DNA of 64,000 nucleotides from Streptomyces katrae (GTDB taxonomy: Bacteria; Actinomycetota; Actinomycetes; Streptomycetales; Streptomycetaceae): assembly GCF_002028425.1 (NCBI RefSeq), contig NZ_CP020042.1, positions 7,167,560 through 7,231,559 of the forward strand. Direction: 5' to 3'. The position numbers and the translations under genes are program-made. Each line of letters opens with the position of its first letter. The first letter of the stretch is position 1. This document shows, one piece after another, positions 1 to 7,728 of this stretch. The notes below the pieces were generated by a model that saw only the letters and a list, made by a program, of their open reading frames with translations, was not told the origin of the DNA and did no database searches.

Positions 1-2
1 CG

Positions 3-836
3 CTGCGGGCTCTGGTCGAGCGGGCCCGCGGGGCGGGACTCGACGTACGGCTGTGCGTGGAGGGGGAGCCGGAGCGCGCCGACGGGGCGGCCGCCGCGGG
101 ACGGGCGGCGGTCCAGCGGGTGGTCCAGGAGGCGCTGACGAACGTCGCCAAGCACGCTCCGGGCCACCGCGCCACCGTCTCCCTCCGGTACGGGGAACGG
201 AGCACGCACGTCACGGTCACGGACGGGCCGCGCCCGGACGCGGGCCGTACCGCCCGCCCATCCGGAGGGGGCGGGAGCAGCGGGTTCGGCCTGATCGGTC
301 TGGACGAGCGGGTCCGGCTGGCCGGCGGCACCTTCTCCTGCGGCCCCGAGGGGGCGGGCTATGCCGTCCGCGCCGTCCTCCCGCACGCCCGGGACTCCGG
401 CCCCGCACCGGGCCGGGCCGCCGGCGGACCGGCCGTCCACGGGACCCGGCTGCCCGTGGCGCACCGCACCGCGAGCCGCCGGCTCGGGCGGACGGCCGCC
501 GCGGCCGTCCTGGTGCCCCTGTGCTCCGCGGCCCTCCTCGTCAGTGCGGTACGGGCCTGGGAGGCCGTCACCGCCCGATGGTCGGTCCTCGATCCGCGGG
601 ACTACGCCCGCCTGACCCTCGGTCAGCCCAGGGCCGAGCTGGCGGCTCACCTGCCCGAGCGCCAGACCTCCCACCGCCCCCTGGTACCAGCCCCCGCGCC
701 GCCGGGGGCGGTGTGCGAGTTCTACGTGCCGACCGCCGACCTGTTCGACGACCGTTCGGGGGACCTGTACCGGCTCTGCTTCCGTGCCGGACGCCTGGTC
801 TCGGCCGACACCTACGAGGGAAAGGACGTCCGATGA
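3..836 (+). CDS. Sensor histidine kinase, C-terminal part (5' end outside window)
   Basis: The frame is open from the window edge, so the N-terminal sensor and most of the dimerisation domain are missing. What is visible is the HATPase_c domain of a NarL-type kinase: an N-box (VVQEALTNVAKHAP) and a G-box (GFGLIGLDERV). It should phosphorylate the regulator encoded next, whose ATG overlaps this stop by 4 bases (ATGA), so the two are translationally coupled. Oddly, the protein continues about 150 residues past the ATPase domain, with one hydrophobic segment (around AAAAVLVPLCSAALLVSAV) and a soluble tail, so the catalytic domain is followed by a membrane anchor and probably an extracytoplasmic segment. 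The kinase identity is secure; the signal is unknown. Confidence 0.86.
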   Translation: MRALVERARGAGLDVRLCVEGEPERADGAAAAGRAAVQRVVQEALTNVAKHAPGHRATVSLRYGERSTHVTVTDGPRPDAGRTARPSGGGGSSGFGLIGLDERVRLAGGTFSCGPEGAGYAVRAVLPHARDSGPAPGRAAGGPAVHGTRLPVAHRTASRRLGRTAAAAVLVPLCSAALLVSAVRAWEAVTARWSVLDPRDYARLTLGQPRAELAAHLPERQTSHRPLVPAPAPPGAVCEFYVPTADLFDDRSGDLYRLCFRAGRLVSADTYEGKDVR

Positions 837-1528
837 TCAGGATCCTGGTCGCCGACGACGAACCCATGATCCGCGCCGGCATCTGCGCGGTCCTCGCCTG
901 CGACCCCGGCTTCTCGGTCGTCGCGCAGGCGGCCGACGGCCGGGAGGCGGTGGAGCTGGTCCTGCGTCACCGCCCGGACGTGGCCGTCCTGGACGTCCGG
1001 ATGCCCGGCGGCGGCGGTATCGACGCGGCCGCCGAGATACGCCGGACGGTCCCCGGGACGGCGGTGGTCATGCTGACGACGTTCGGCGAGGACGAGTACA
1101 TCCTGCGCGCCCTCGGGGAGGGCGCCGCGGGCTTCCTGATCAAATCGGGGGAGCCGGAGGAACTCCTGGCCGGTGTGCGGGCCGTGGCCGAGGGAGCCGC
1201 CTACCTGTCGCCGAAGGTCGCCGCCCGGGTGGTGGCGCACCTGGCCGCGGACGGCGCGGGTGCCCGGGCCGCCCGCCGCTCAGCCGCCCGCGCCCGGGTG
1301 GAATCCCTGACGGCCCGGGAGCGGGACGTGCTCGGCTGCCTCGGCGGGGGGCTGTCCAACGGGCAGATCGCCCGCCGTCTGGGTCTCGCGGAGGGGACGG
1401 TGAAGGCCCATGTCAGCTCGATCCTCGCGCGGCTGGGCGTCGACAACCGCGCCGCCGCGGCCGTGACCGCCCACGAGGCCGGTGTCGTGCCGGCGCCGCC
1501 GGCCGGGGGGTCCGCCAAGGAGCGCTGA
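833..1528 (+). CDS. NarL/LuxR-family response regulator
   Basis: A 231-residue two-component response regulator. The receiver domain (about residues 1-120) has the acidic pair in VADDE, phospho-acceptor D54 (AVLDVRMPG) and the conserved lysine K104 (FLIKSGEPEEL). A LuxR-type helix-turn-helix lies at about 165-212 (LTARERDVLGCL, then GTVKAHVSSILARLG). The start overlaps the upstream kinase stop by 4 bases, so this is its cognate partner. The 3' end runs antisense to the convergent PAP2 gene. Targets cannot be told from sequence. Confidence 0.93.
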   Translation: MIRILVADDEPMIRAGICAVLACDPGFSVVAQAADGREAVELVLRHRPDVAVLDVRMPGGGGIDAAAEIRRTVPGTAVVMLTTFGEDEYILRALGEGAAGFLIKSGEPEELLAGVRAVAEGAAYLSPKVAARVVAHLAADGAGARAARRSAARARVESLTARERDVLGCLGGGLSNGQIARRLGLAEGTVKAHVSSILARLGVDNRAAAAVTAHEAGVVPAPPAGGSAKER

Positions 1529-2206
1529 CGCGCCCCGGGCGGCCGCCGGCAGCGCCAGCAGCCGTACGACGGCCACCGCCGCCGCCCCCAGCACCGCACC
1601 CGCGAGCACGTCGTGCGGGTAGTGCACGCCGACCAGCACCCTCAGCAGGGCCGCCGCGCCCGCCACGGGCAGGGCGAGGGCCGCGAGCCGCGGCCGCACC
1701 GCCGAGACGCCGACGGCCAGTGCGACGGCGAGGGTCGCGTGGTTGCTCGGGAAGGACCAGTCGCCGGGCGCGGGGCACTCCGCGAGGGCCCGCGCCCACG
1801 GCAGGGCGCGGCACGGCCGCTCCTCGTCGACGAGCACCTTCAGCACCTCGCTGATCCCGTAGCCCGCGACCGTGCCCGCGGCGGCCGTGGCGAGCCCGCC
1901 CAGCCCCCGTGCGTCGCGGGTACGGAAGGCCCGCCACGCCGTCCAGGCCAGCAGGAGGCCGAGGACGACCAGCGTGCCGTCGCTCGCGGCCTCCAGCAGG
2001 GCGCGGGTCCAGCCCGGCAGGTCCGCCGCGGTCCCGCTCAGCGTCCGGTACACCGTGGCGGAGGCGCCGCCCGTCACCCGGGCCGGCGCGTCCGCGTCCC
2101 GCGCCCCGTCAGGGGCCAGTGCCAGGAGGGCCACCGCTGCGGCTCCGGCCGCCGCGCCCGCGAGGGGCACGCGGCGCCGCCGCCGGAATTCCTTGATCGT
2201 TTGCAT
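1280..2206 (-). CDS. PAP2-family membrane phosphatase
   Basis: An integral membrane lipid phosphatase of the PAP2 superfamily, probably acting on undecaprenyl-pyrophosphate- or phosphatidate-like substrates outside the membrane. The three signature motifs are present: K-x6-RP (residues 123-131), PSNH (153-156) and R-x5-H-x3-D (R189, H195, D199), among several hydrophobic segments. The recognisable domain ends near residue 225; the frame then continues about 80 codons antisense through the end of the response regulator before a stop. That tail is arginine- and glycine-rich, so the true C-terminus, or a lost stop codon, is uncertain. ATG start at 2206 is followed by a basic N-terminus and a first membrane segment. 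Confidence 0.82.
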   Translation of the reverse strand: MQTIKEFRRRRRVPLAGAAAGAAAVALLALAPDGARDADAPARVTGGASATVYRTLSGTAADLPGWTRALLEAASDGTLVVLGLLLAWTAWRAFRTRDARGLGGLATAAAGTVAGYGISEVLKVLVDEERPCRALPWARALAECPAPGDWSFPSNHATLAVALAVGVSAVRPRLAALALPVAGAAALLRVLVGVHYPHDVLAGAVLGAAAVAVVRLLALPAAARGASALLGGPPGRRRRHDTGLVGGHGRGGAVVDAQPREDRADMGLHRPLRETQTAGDLPVGQPPAEAAEHVPLPGRQGFHPGAGG

Positions 2207-2262
2207 GCTCCCGACGATAGGGAGCCGGGCCCGCGCGCACCCCGGCCGAACGGCCGCCCGCC

Positions 2263-2282
2263 ACCCCGACGAAGGTCGGGGT
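2263..2282 (-). terminator. Hairpin downstream of the TetR gene
   Basis: ACCCCGAC and GTCGGGGT form a perfect 8-bp stem around a 4-base loop, 24 bases beyond the stop of the minus-strand TetR gene. There is no T-tract, as is common for Streptomyces terminators. It could also help insulate the PAP2 promoter. Confidence 0.5.
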
Positions 2283-2305
2283 TGACGGGCGGCGCGTCCG
2301 GTGCC

Positions 2306-2941
2306 TCAGGCCGGAAGGGCCCCGGCCAGGCCCGACCCGAGGAGCCGGAAGGCGCGGTCGGCGGCGGCGACGGCCTCCGGGTACACCTCGTCGGCGGGAC
2401 GGCCGGCCTGCACCTGCCCGCTGTTGCGGTCGGCGAGCACCCGCAGGGCGGTGACGATCTGCACGGCGGCGAGCCGCGCGGTCAGCTCGTCGGCGCCGGA
2501 CTCCTCCAGGGCCTGCGCCAGGGCGTCGATGCTGCGCCCCGCGTACCGCAGCAGCCGTTCGCTGAGGCTCGGCGTCGTGCTGAGCAGCCGGGCGAAGGCC
2601 ACCGCCTCCGGGTCGGAGGTCAGCCCGGTGACCGGGTCGCGCCGCGCCAGGGCGTCGAGCTCGTGCGCGTGCAGGGCGTCGAGCGGGGACATGCCGGCCG
2701 GGCGGGCGCGGACCACGCGGGCCGACTCGTCCTCGTGGTCGGCGAACACGTGCAGGACCAGGTCTTCCTTGGTCGGGAAGTACGTGAACAGCGTGCGCTT
2801 GGAGACCTCGGCGGCCTCGGCGATCTCCACGATCGACACCTCGTCGAACCCGCGGGTCAGGAACAGGTGCAGGGCCGCTTCGAAGATCGTCTGCCGGGTC
2901 TTCTGCTTCTTGCGTTCGCGCAGTCCCAGGTGCTCAGTCAT
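2306..2941 (-). CDS. TetR-family repressor, divergent from an FAD monooxygenase
   Basis: A 211-residue TetR-type regulator. The N-terminal DNA-binding domain covers about residues 10-60, with the typical helix-turn-helix (IVEIAEAAEVSKRTLFTYF); the rest is a helical ligand-binding domain. It is transcribed away from the FAD monooxygenase, with 90 bases between the start codons that contain an imperfect palindrome. The arrangement predicts that it represses itself and the monooxygenase until a substrate-like ligand is bound. Start chosen at ATG 2941, since further upstream the frame is merely the antisense of the monooxygenase. Confidence 0.92.
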   Translation of the reverse strand: MTEHLGLRERKKQKTRQTIFEAALHLFLTRGFDEVSIVEIAEAAEVSKRTLFTYFPTKEDLVLHVFADHEDESARVVRARPAGMSPLDALHAHELDALARRDPVTGLTSDPEAVAFARLLSTTPSLSERLLRYAGRSIDALAQALEESGADELTARLAAVQIVTALRVLADRNSGQVQAGRPADEVYPEAVAAADRAFRLLGSGLAGALPA

Positions 2942-2980
2942 GCGCACACGATAGAGCAGAAGGGGTACCCGGGCGAAAGT

Positions 2981-3010
2981 TGCACCTGGTATAGTTATCG
3001 ACCAAGTGAA
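2981..3010. promoter_or_regulatory. Candidate TetR operator in divergent promoter region
   Basis: TGCACCTGGT and ACCAAGTGAA match as inverted repeats in 8 of 10 positions around a 10-base AT-rich centre (atagttatcg), which also holds a -10-like TATAGT. Placed between the divergent TetR and monooxygenase starts, it is the natural operator for that TetR. Confidence 0.5.
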
Positions 3011-3031
3011 GGAATCGTCCTGGGAGGCTCC

Positions 3032-4558
3032 ATGAACACGCAGGTCACGGGCGTCATCGTCGTAGGGGCCGGCGGCGCCGGACTCATGCTGGCCACCGAG
3101 CTCGCCCTCGCCGGCGTCCCCGCCGTCGTGCTGGACCGGATGCCCGGCCGCAACCTCCAGTCCCGGGCGGGGGCGATCCAGCCCCGGACCGCCGAGGTGC
3201 TCGCGCTGCGCGGCCTGCTGGACGGAGCCCTCGGGCGATCGGTCGACTACCGGCTCGTCGGCGGCCACTTCGCCGGACTGCCCGTCCCGCTGGACTACGC
3301 GGCGTGGGACACCCGCTACCCGCACCCCGTCCTGCTCCCGCAGGACCAGCTCGAAGCCGTCCTCGAGGACCGGCTCGCCGAGCTCGGCGGCCGGGTGCTC
3401 AGGGAGCACCTGCTGACCGGGCTCCGGCAGGACGCCGACGGGGTCGTGATCACCATGGCCACGCCCGCCGGCGACCGCTCGCTGCGGGGCCGTTTCCTCG
3501 TCGCGTGCGACGGCGCCCACAGCAGCGTGCGCAAGACCCTCGGAGCCGCGTTCCCCGGCCGGGCCGCCACCGTCCGCATGGCCACCGCCGATCTGCTCCT
3601 CACGGGCGAGGTCGACGACAGCACGGCCGGACACATCAGCTCGCGCATCCACACCTCGCCCGAGGGCCACTTCGCCATGATCACGCCCCTGGCGAACGGA
3701 CTGCACAAGCTCCTCTTCAGCGGCCCGCGCACGGCGCTGGCCGAGCGCGACGCCCCCGTGACGGCCGAGGAGGTCCGCGAGGTGCTGCGCGCCACCCACG
3801 GCGGCAGGCTCGACGTGGCCGAGATCCGCTACGCCTCCCGGTTCAGCGACGCGAGCCGGCAGCTGGAGCAGTACCGGCACGGCCGGGTGTTCTTCGCCGG
3901 GGACTCGGCCCACATCCACTCCCCGGCCGGCGGCCAGGGGCTCAACCTCGGTGTCCAGGACGCGTTCAACCTCGGCTGGAAGCTCGCCGCGGTCCTGCGC
4001 GGCGAGGCGGAGGAGGAACTGCTGGACACCTACCAGACCGAGCGGCACCCCGTCGCCGCCCGGGTGCTCGCCCTCACCCGGGCGCAGGGCGTCGTCATGG
4101 GCCCGCAGCGCGACGGCGGGCTGGGCGAGCTGCGCGACGTGCTCACCGACCTGCTCCGCGTGCCCGAGGCCAACCGGTACATGGCCGGTGTGATGGCCGG
4201 ACTCGACCTGCGCCTCCCCTCTCCCGACGCCGCCGAACACCCGCTGCTGGGCCTGCGGATGCCCGACCTCGACCTCGTCACGGGCGAGGGCGAGCAGGTC
4301 CGGTTCAGCGACCTGACGCGCGGCGGGCGCGGCGTCCTGCTCGACCTCGCCGACACCCCGCTCGACGCCGCGGACCCCTGGAAGGACCGGATCGTGCGGG
4401 TGCGCGCCCGGGCGGAGGAGGGTGCCGTCGACGCCGGGGCCGTACTCGTCCGCCCCGACGGGTACGTCTGCTGGGCCGGCGGCGCCGGTCTCACCGAGAC
4501 GCTCACCCGCTGGTTCGGCCCGGCCGGCCCCGGCGGCGCCGCGGGGGAGTCCGCGTGA
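3032..4558 (+). CDS. FAD-dependent aromatic monooxygenase (PheA/TfdB/RdmE type)
   Basis: A 508-residue flavoprotein hydroxylase, which uses NAD(P)H and O2 to hydroxylate aromatic or polyketide substrates. Visible: the FAD-binding GAGGAG at residues 12-17, the DG motif (CDGAHSSVRKTLG) and the GD motif (FAGDSAHIHSPAGGQG, D291). The C-terminal thioredoxin-like domain typical of this family is also there. ATG 3032 follows GGGAGG at a good distance. The divergent TetR suggests drug or aromatic-compound induction. Some homologues inactivate rifamycins or tetracyclines, but substrate cannot be told here. Confidence 0.9.
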   Translation: MNTQVTGVIVVGAGGAGLMLATELALAGVPAVVLDRMPGRNLQSRAGAIQPRTAEVLALRGLLDGALGRSVDYRLVGGHFAGLPVPLDYAAWDTRYPHPVLLPQDQLEAVLEDRLAELGGRVLREHLLTGLRQDADGVVITMATPAGDRSLRGRFLVACDGAHSSVRKTLGAAFPGRAATVRMATADLLLTGEVDDSTAGHISSRIHTSPEGHFAMITPLANGLHKLLFSGPRTALAERDAPVTAEEVREVLRATHGGRLDVAEIRYASRFSDASRQLEQYRHGRVFFAGDSAHIHSPAGGQGLNLGVQDAFNLGWKLAAVLRGEAEEELLDTYQTERHPVAARVLALTRAQGVVMGPQRDGGLGELRDVLTDLLRVPEANRYMAGVMAGLDLRLPSPDAAEHPLLGLRMPDLDLVTGEGEQVRFSDLTRGGRGVLLDLADTPLDAADPWKDRIVRVRARAEEGAVDAGAVLVRPDGYVCWAGGAGLTETLTRWFGPAGPGGAAGESA

Positions 4559-4584
4559 GGACGCGTACGCGCCGGCCCCGCCCG

Positions 4585-5403
4585 TCAGGGACGGTGCCCG
4601 GCGACCGACCGGCGCGCGACGGGGAAGTCGAAATAGGTGTCCGGGAAGGGTTCGGGCTTGTACGTGAAGTGCCACCACTCCTCGGGCAGGTTGACGAATC
4701 CCTCCGCGGCCAGCGCCGTCCGCAGCAGTAGGCGGTGCGCGCGCTGGGTCCCCTGGACGCGCGGGTCGTCGGTGTGCGACAGCGTGTCGAAGCAGTCGAA
4801 ACCCGTCCCCATGTCCACGGAGTTGTCGGGGTAGCGCTCCGCCTGGGGCGCGTAGCAGGGAACGGACTCCTGCCCCGGCCGCGGCGGGGGCGCGGGGAGC
4901 GCCGGCAGCGCCACGATCGTGAGGTCCATGGTGCTGCCGCGGCTGTGCCCTGACTTCTCCGCGATGTAACCGTCGTCGAACAGGCGCGACTTGTCGACCC
5001 GCGGATAGAACTCCGCCTTCATCCGCTCGTCGGCCAGGTCCTTCGCCCACCGCACGAAGTGGTCGACGGCGCGCTGCGGCCGGTAGCAGTCGTACACCTT
5101 GAGCGAGTACCCCTGCCGCAGGAGCTGCGCCTGCGCCCGGTGCAGGGCCTGGGCCGCCGGGCGCGTCAGGATGCAGACGGCCTGGCGGTAGCCGTCGATC
5201 CGCTCCCCGACGAAGTTGTGCGCCGCCGGGTAGCGCATCTCCTGGATGATCGTGGGGTCGACGGAGGCCAGCGCGACGAACTCCCGCGGTGCCTTGGGCT
5301 CCGGGGACAGGGCGGCGGCACCGGCACGGGGTGCCGCGGTCGCCGCGAACAGGGTCGTGGCCGCCACGGCAAGGACGAGCCGTGTCATGGGCGACGTGCT
5401 CAT
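4585..5403 (-). CDS. Secreted D-alanyl-D-alanine dipeptidase (VanX/DdpX family)
   Basis: A 272-residue zinc dipeptidase that cleaves D-Ala-D-Ala. A signal peptide is seen at residues 1-30. The VanX signature is complete: zinc ligands H153 and D160 (SGHSRGSTMD) and H245, catalytic E242 (EEWWH) and the stabilising R108 (YDCYRPQR). Unlike cytoplasmic VanX it is exported, so it more likely trims wall-derived peptides for nutrition or wall turnover than confers glycopeptide resistance; no vanH, vanA or vanRS lies nearby. ATG 5403 is preceded by GAGGAGAACCCG. It convergently faces the monooxygenase at 26 bases. Confidence 0.9.
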   Translation of the reverse strand: MSTSPMTRLVLAVAATTLFAATAAPRAGAAALSPEPKAPREFVALASVDPTIIQEMRYPAAHNFVGERIDGYRQAVCILTRPAAQALHRAQAQLLRQGYSLKVYDCYRPQRAVDHFVRWAKDLADERMKAEFYPRVDKSRLFDDGYIAEKSGHSRGSTMDLTIVALPALPAPPPRPGQESVPCYAPQAERYPDNSVDMGTGFDCFDTLSHTDDPRVQGTQRAHRLLLRTALAAEGFVNLPEEWWHFTYKPEPFPDTYFDFPVARRSVAGHRP

Positions 5404-5465
5404 CGGGTTCTCCTCGGGACTGGGGGCTCTACGCGAAGGACGATCAGTCGGTCTGCTCGTACAGG

Positions 5466-6716
5466 TCAGTGCCGCCCCGCCCGTTCGAGCGCGGCGGCGA
5501 CCCGGGCCACGCCGTCCTCCGTGGCGAGCCGGCGGGCGATGTCCCGGGCGCGCTCCCCGTAGGAGGGGTCCGTGACGGCCTGCCGCAGCGCGGACCCCAG
5601 GGCGGCGGAGTCGAGCCGGCGCAGGGGCACCACCCTGGGGGCGGTGCCCAGTTCCACGAGGCGCGAGGCCCAGAAGTGGGCGTCGAACTGCACGGGGACG
5701 GGGACGCAGGGAACGCCCGCGCGCAGGGCCGCGCCGGTCGTGCCCGCCCCCGCATGGTGGACGACGGCCGCCATGCGCGGGAAGAGCAGGGAGTGCGGAA
5801 CGTCGCCGATGGTGATCATGTCGTCCTGGCCGGCGGCCGACAGCCCCGCCCAGCCCCGCTGGATCACCCCGCGCAGTCCGGCCGCGCGCAGGGCGCCGAC
5901 GATCCGCGCGCTGACCCGCCCGGGATCGGGAGCGGTGGCGCTTCCCAGCCCCACGTACACCGGGGCCGGGCCGGAGTCGAGGAAGCCGACGAGCTCCGCG
6001 GGGAGTTCGCCGGTCGTCTCGTGGGGCCACCAGTAGCCGCAGACCTCCAGGCCGGGACGCCAGTCGCGGGGCCTGGGCACGACCAGCTCGCTGAAGCCGT
6101 GCCAGACGGGCCAGCCCTGCCGCTCGCGGGCGCGGCGGGCCGCGGGCAGGCGGCCTACCGGCAGGCCGTGCTCGGCGGCCAGCGACCGCGCCGCCCGGGT
6201 GAAGACGTGGTCGACGGCCGCGGTGACGGCGTCACCGCCGATCCGGTTGCCCAGCGGGCCCAGGGAGCGGGTGCCGAGCATCGGCGGCGGGAACGCGCTG
6301 GTTCCGTGCAGCGGTTGCAGGAAGAGGCCCATGCTCGGCCGGTCCAGGCCCTGCGCGATGGCGTGGGCGAGGGGGGCGACCGGGCCGCCGGCCAGCACCA
6401 CGTCCGCCTCGCCCGCCTCCCGTACCATCGCGGGGGTCATCTCGGGCGCGATCCTCCTCGCCAGCGCCACGGCCCGCAGCAGCTTCACGGCCCCGGTCCG
6501 GCTGCGGTGCAGCCCCCGGCCCCGCGCCGAGTGCAACTCGGCCTTCGGGTCGCCGGGAACGGCCCGGAAGCGCACCCCCGACCCGGCGACCAGCGGTTCG
6601 AACAGTCCGTGGGTCACCAGGGTGACCTCGTGTCCGGCCCGGACCAGTCCGGCTCCCAGGCCCGTGTACGGCGCGACGTCCCCGCGCGACCCGGCCGTCA
6701 TGATGGCGATCCTCAC
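5466..6716 (-). CDS. MGT-type glycosyltransferase (GT1 family)
   Basis: A 416-residue GT-B-fold glycosyltransferase of the macrolide/sterol glycosyltransferase group. The N-terminal acceptor domain begins with the family hallmark MRIAIMTAGSRGDVAPY, and the C-terminal donor site shows HHAGAGTTGAALRAGVP, which binds the nucleotide-sugar phosphates. GTG start at 6716. Such stand-alone enzymes glycosylate lipids or inactivate macrolides; there are no polyketide or deoxysugar genes nearby to fix the acceptor. It lies 62 bases upstream of the dipeptidase on the same strand and may share its transcript. Confidence 0.9.
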   Translation of the reverse strand: MRIAIMTAGSRGDVAPYTGLGAGLVRAGHEVTLVTHGLFEPLVAGSGVRFRAVPGDPKAELHSARGRGLHRSRTGAVKLLRAVALARRIAPEMTPAMVREAGEADVVLAGGPVAPLAHAIAQGLDRPSMGLFLQPLHGTSAFPPPMLGTRSLGPLGNRIGGDAVTAAVDHVFTRAARSLAAEHGLPVGRLPAARRARERQGWPVWHGFSELVVPRPRDWRPGLEVCGYWWPHETTGELPAELVGFLDSGPAPVYVGLGSATAPDPGRVSARIVGALRAAGLRGVIQRGWAGLSAAGQDDMITIGDVPHSLLFPRMAAVVHHAGAGTTGAALRAGVPCVPVPVQFDAHFWASRLVELGTAPRVVPLRRLDSAALGSALRQAVTDPSYGERARDIARRLATEDGVARVAAALERAGRH

Positions 6717-6824
6717 GCCCTCAGTTTGGCGGCCGCTTGCCGCCTGGCCCCCGCGGCATCACGCGGCCTTCACGGAATCCTCCGAAACGACCCCGTCCCC
6801 AGGCCCGTTGACGGTCTCCTTCCA

Positions 6825-6860
6825 GCCATCGCCCACGCCATCGCCCACGCCATCGCCCAC
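6825..6860. repeat. Three tandem 12-bp repeats
   Basis: Three exact copies of gccatcgcccac in the 261-base divergent region between the glycosyltransferase and the macro-domain gene. Nothing else recognisable is in this stretch. It may simply be replication slippage, but it could also be an array of protein-binding sites. Confidence 0.7.
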
Positions 6861-6977
6861 ACCAGCGCCTCCGGAGCCGTGACGGCAGGTCATCGTCCCC
6901 TTCCCGCAGCCGCGTTGTCAGTGGCGGCCGTTAGCGTCGGGGGTATTGGAAGGGCCGTTTCCCGACAGGAGTGGACG

Positions 6978-7655
6978 ATGACCGACAACCGTGTGCAGCC
7001 CGCGCTCAAGGTGGTGCTGACCGACGTCAACGAGCGAGTGGTCCAGGCATGGCGGACGGCGTTCGCGGACACCCCCGGGATCGAGATCCGCAGGGGTTCG
7101 ATCCTCGACGAGGACGTCGACGCCTGGGTCACGCCGACCAACTCCCGGGGCCGGATGGACGGCGGGGTCGACGCCGCCATCAAGCGGCACCTCGGAGCCG
7201 GCATCCAGCTGCGCGTGCAGCGGGCGATCCGGGACCGGTTCGCCGGGACGCTCCCGGTGGGCAGCGCGGTCTGCGTCCCGTCGGGGGCGGCCGTCCCCCG
7301 CTACCTGATATCGACGCCGACGATGGCGCAGTCCTCGCAGAACGTGAGGGACACGCTGAACGTGGCCCTGGCCTGCGCCGCCGCGTTCCAGGCAGTGCAC
7401 CGGCAGAACCGGCGGGCGCCGGGCAGCATCCGGTCGGTGGCGCTGGTCGGGATGGGCGCGCAGACCGGCCGGGTCCCCGCCCGGGTCTGCGCCAACCTGA
7501 TGTGGACCGGCTACACCCTCTTCCACGACCACTGGTTCGAGGACGACGACGAGCTGCGCGCCACGATCACCGCCCAGCTCGACGGGATCGAGGACGGGCC
7601 GGCCGCCGGGCGGGTGCGGATCGTGCCACCGAAAGGGCATTCCTTTCGCCGCTGA
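6978..7655 (+). CDS. Macro-domain protein (ADP-ribose binding or hydrolysing)
   Basis: A 225-residue protein with a macro fold. Residues 40-75 carry the family signature: GSILDEDVDAWVTPTNSRG followed by GGVDAAIKRHLG, the equivalent of the N-x-(G)-GGGVDGAI loop that holds ADP-ribose. Macro domains bind ADP-ribose, and many remove it from proteins or DNA. ATG 6978 follows AGGAG. The next gene, 73 bases downstream on the same strand, encodes a UDG-ADP-ribosyltransferase fusion, so this protein is the obvious candidate for reversing that enzyme's modification or acting as its antitoxin. Longer than a minimal macro domain, with divergent flanks; hydrolase activity is inferred. Confidence 0.88.
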   Translation: MTDNRVQPALKVVLTDVNERVVQAWRTAFADTPGIEIRRGSILDEDVDAWVTPTNSRGRMDGGVDAAIKRHLGAGIQLRVQRAIRDRFAGTLPVGSAVCVPSGAAVPRYLISTPTMAQSSQNVRDTLNVALACAAAFQAVHRQNRRAPGSIRSVALVGMGAQTGRVPARVCANLMWTGYTLFHDHWFEDDDELRATITAQLDGIEDGPAAGRVRIVPPKGHSFRR

Positions 7656-7728
7656 CGGCGCCCACCCCGCCGGCGGGCACGCCGGCCCCCCGCACCCCAC
7701 CAGCACGACGCCCGGGAGCCCTTCCCCC

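Noticed and set aside
2306-5050. Very long open frame on the minus strand (over 900 codons)
   Set aside because: Only its last 211 codons are a real TetR gene; the rest is antisense to the monooxygenase. High-GC third positions keep such shadow frames open.
4585-5403. Vancomycin-resistance vanX
   Set aside because: The protein has a signal peptide and no vanH, vanA or vanRS genes are adjacent; a secreted DD-dipeptidase is the better call.
5466-6716. Glycosyltransferase as part of a polyketide cluster
   Set aside because: No polyketide synthase, deoxysugar or tailoring genes flank it apart from one monooxygenase under separate control.
6825-6860. CRISPR-like repeat
   Set aside because: Units are 12 bp, directly tandem with no spacers, and no cas genes are present.
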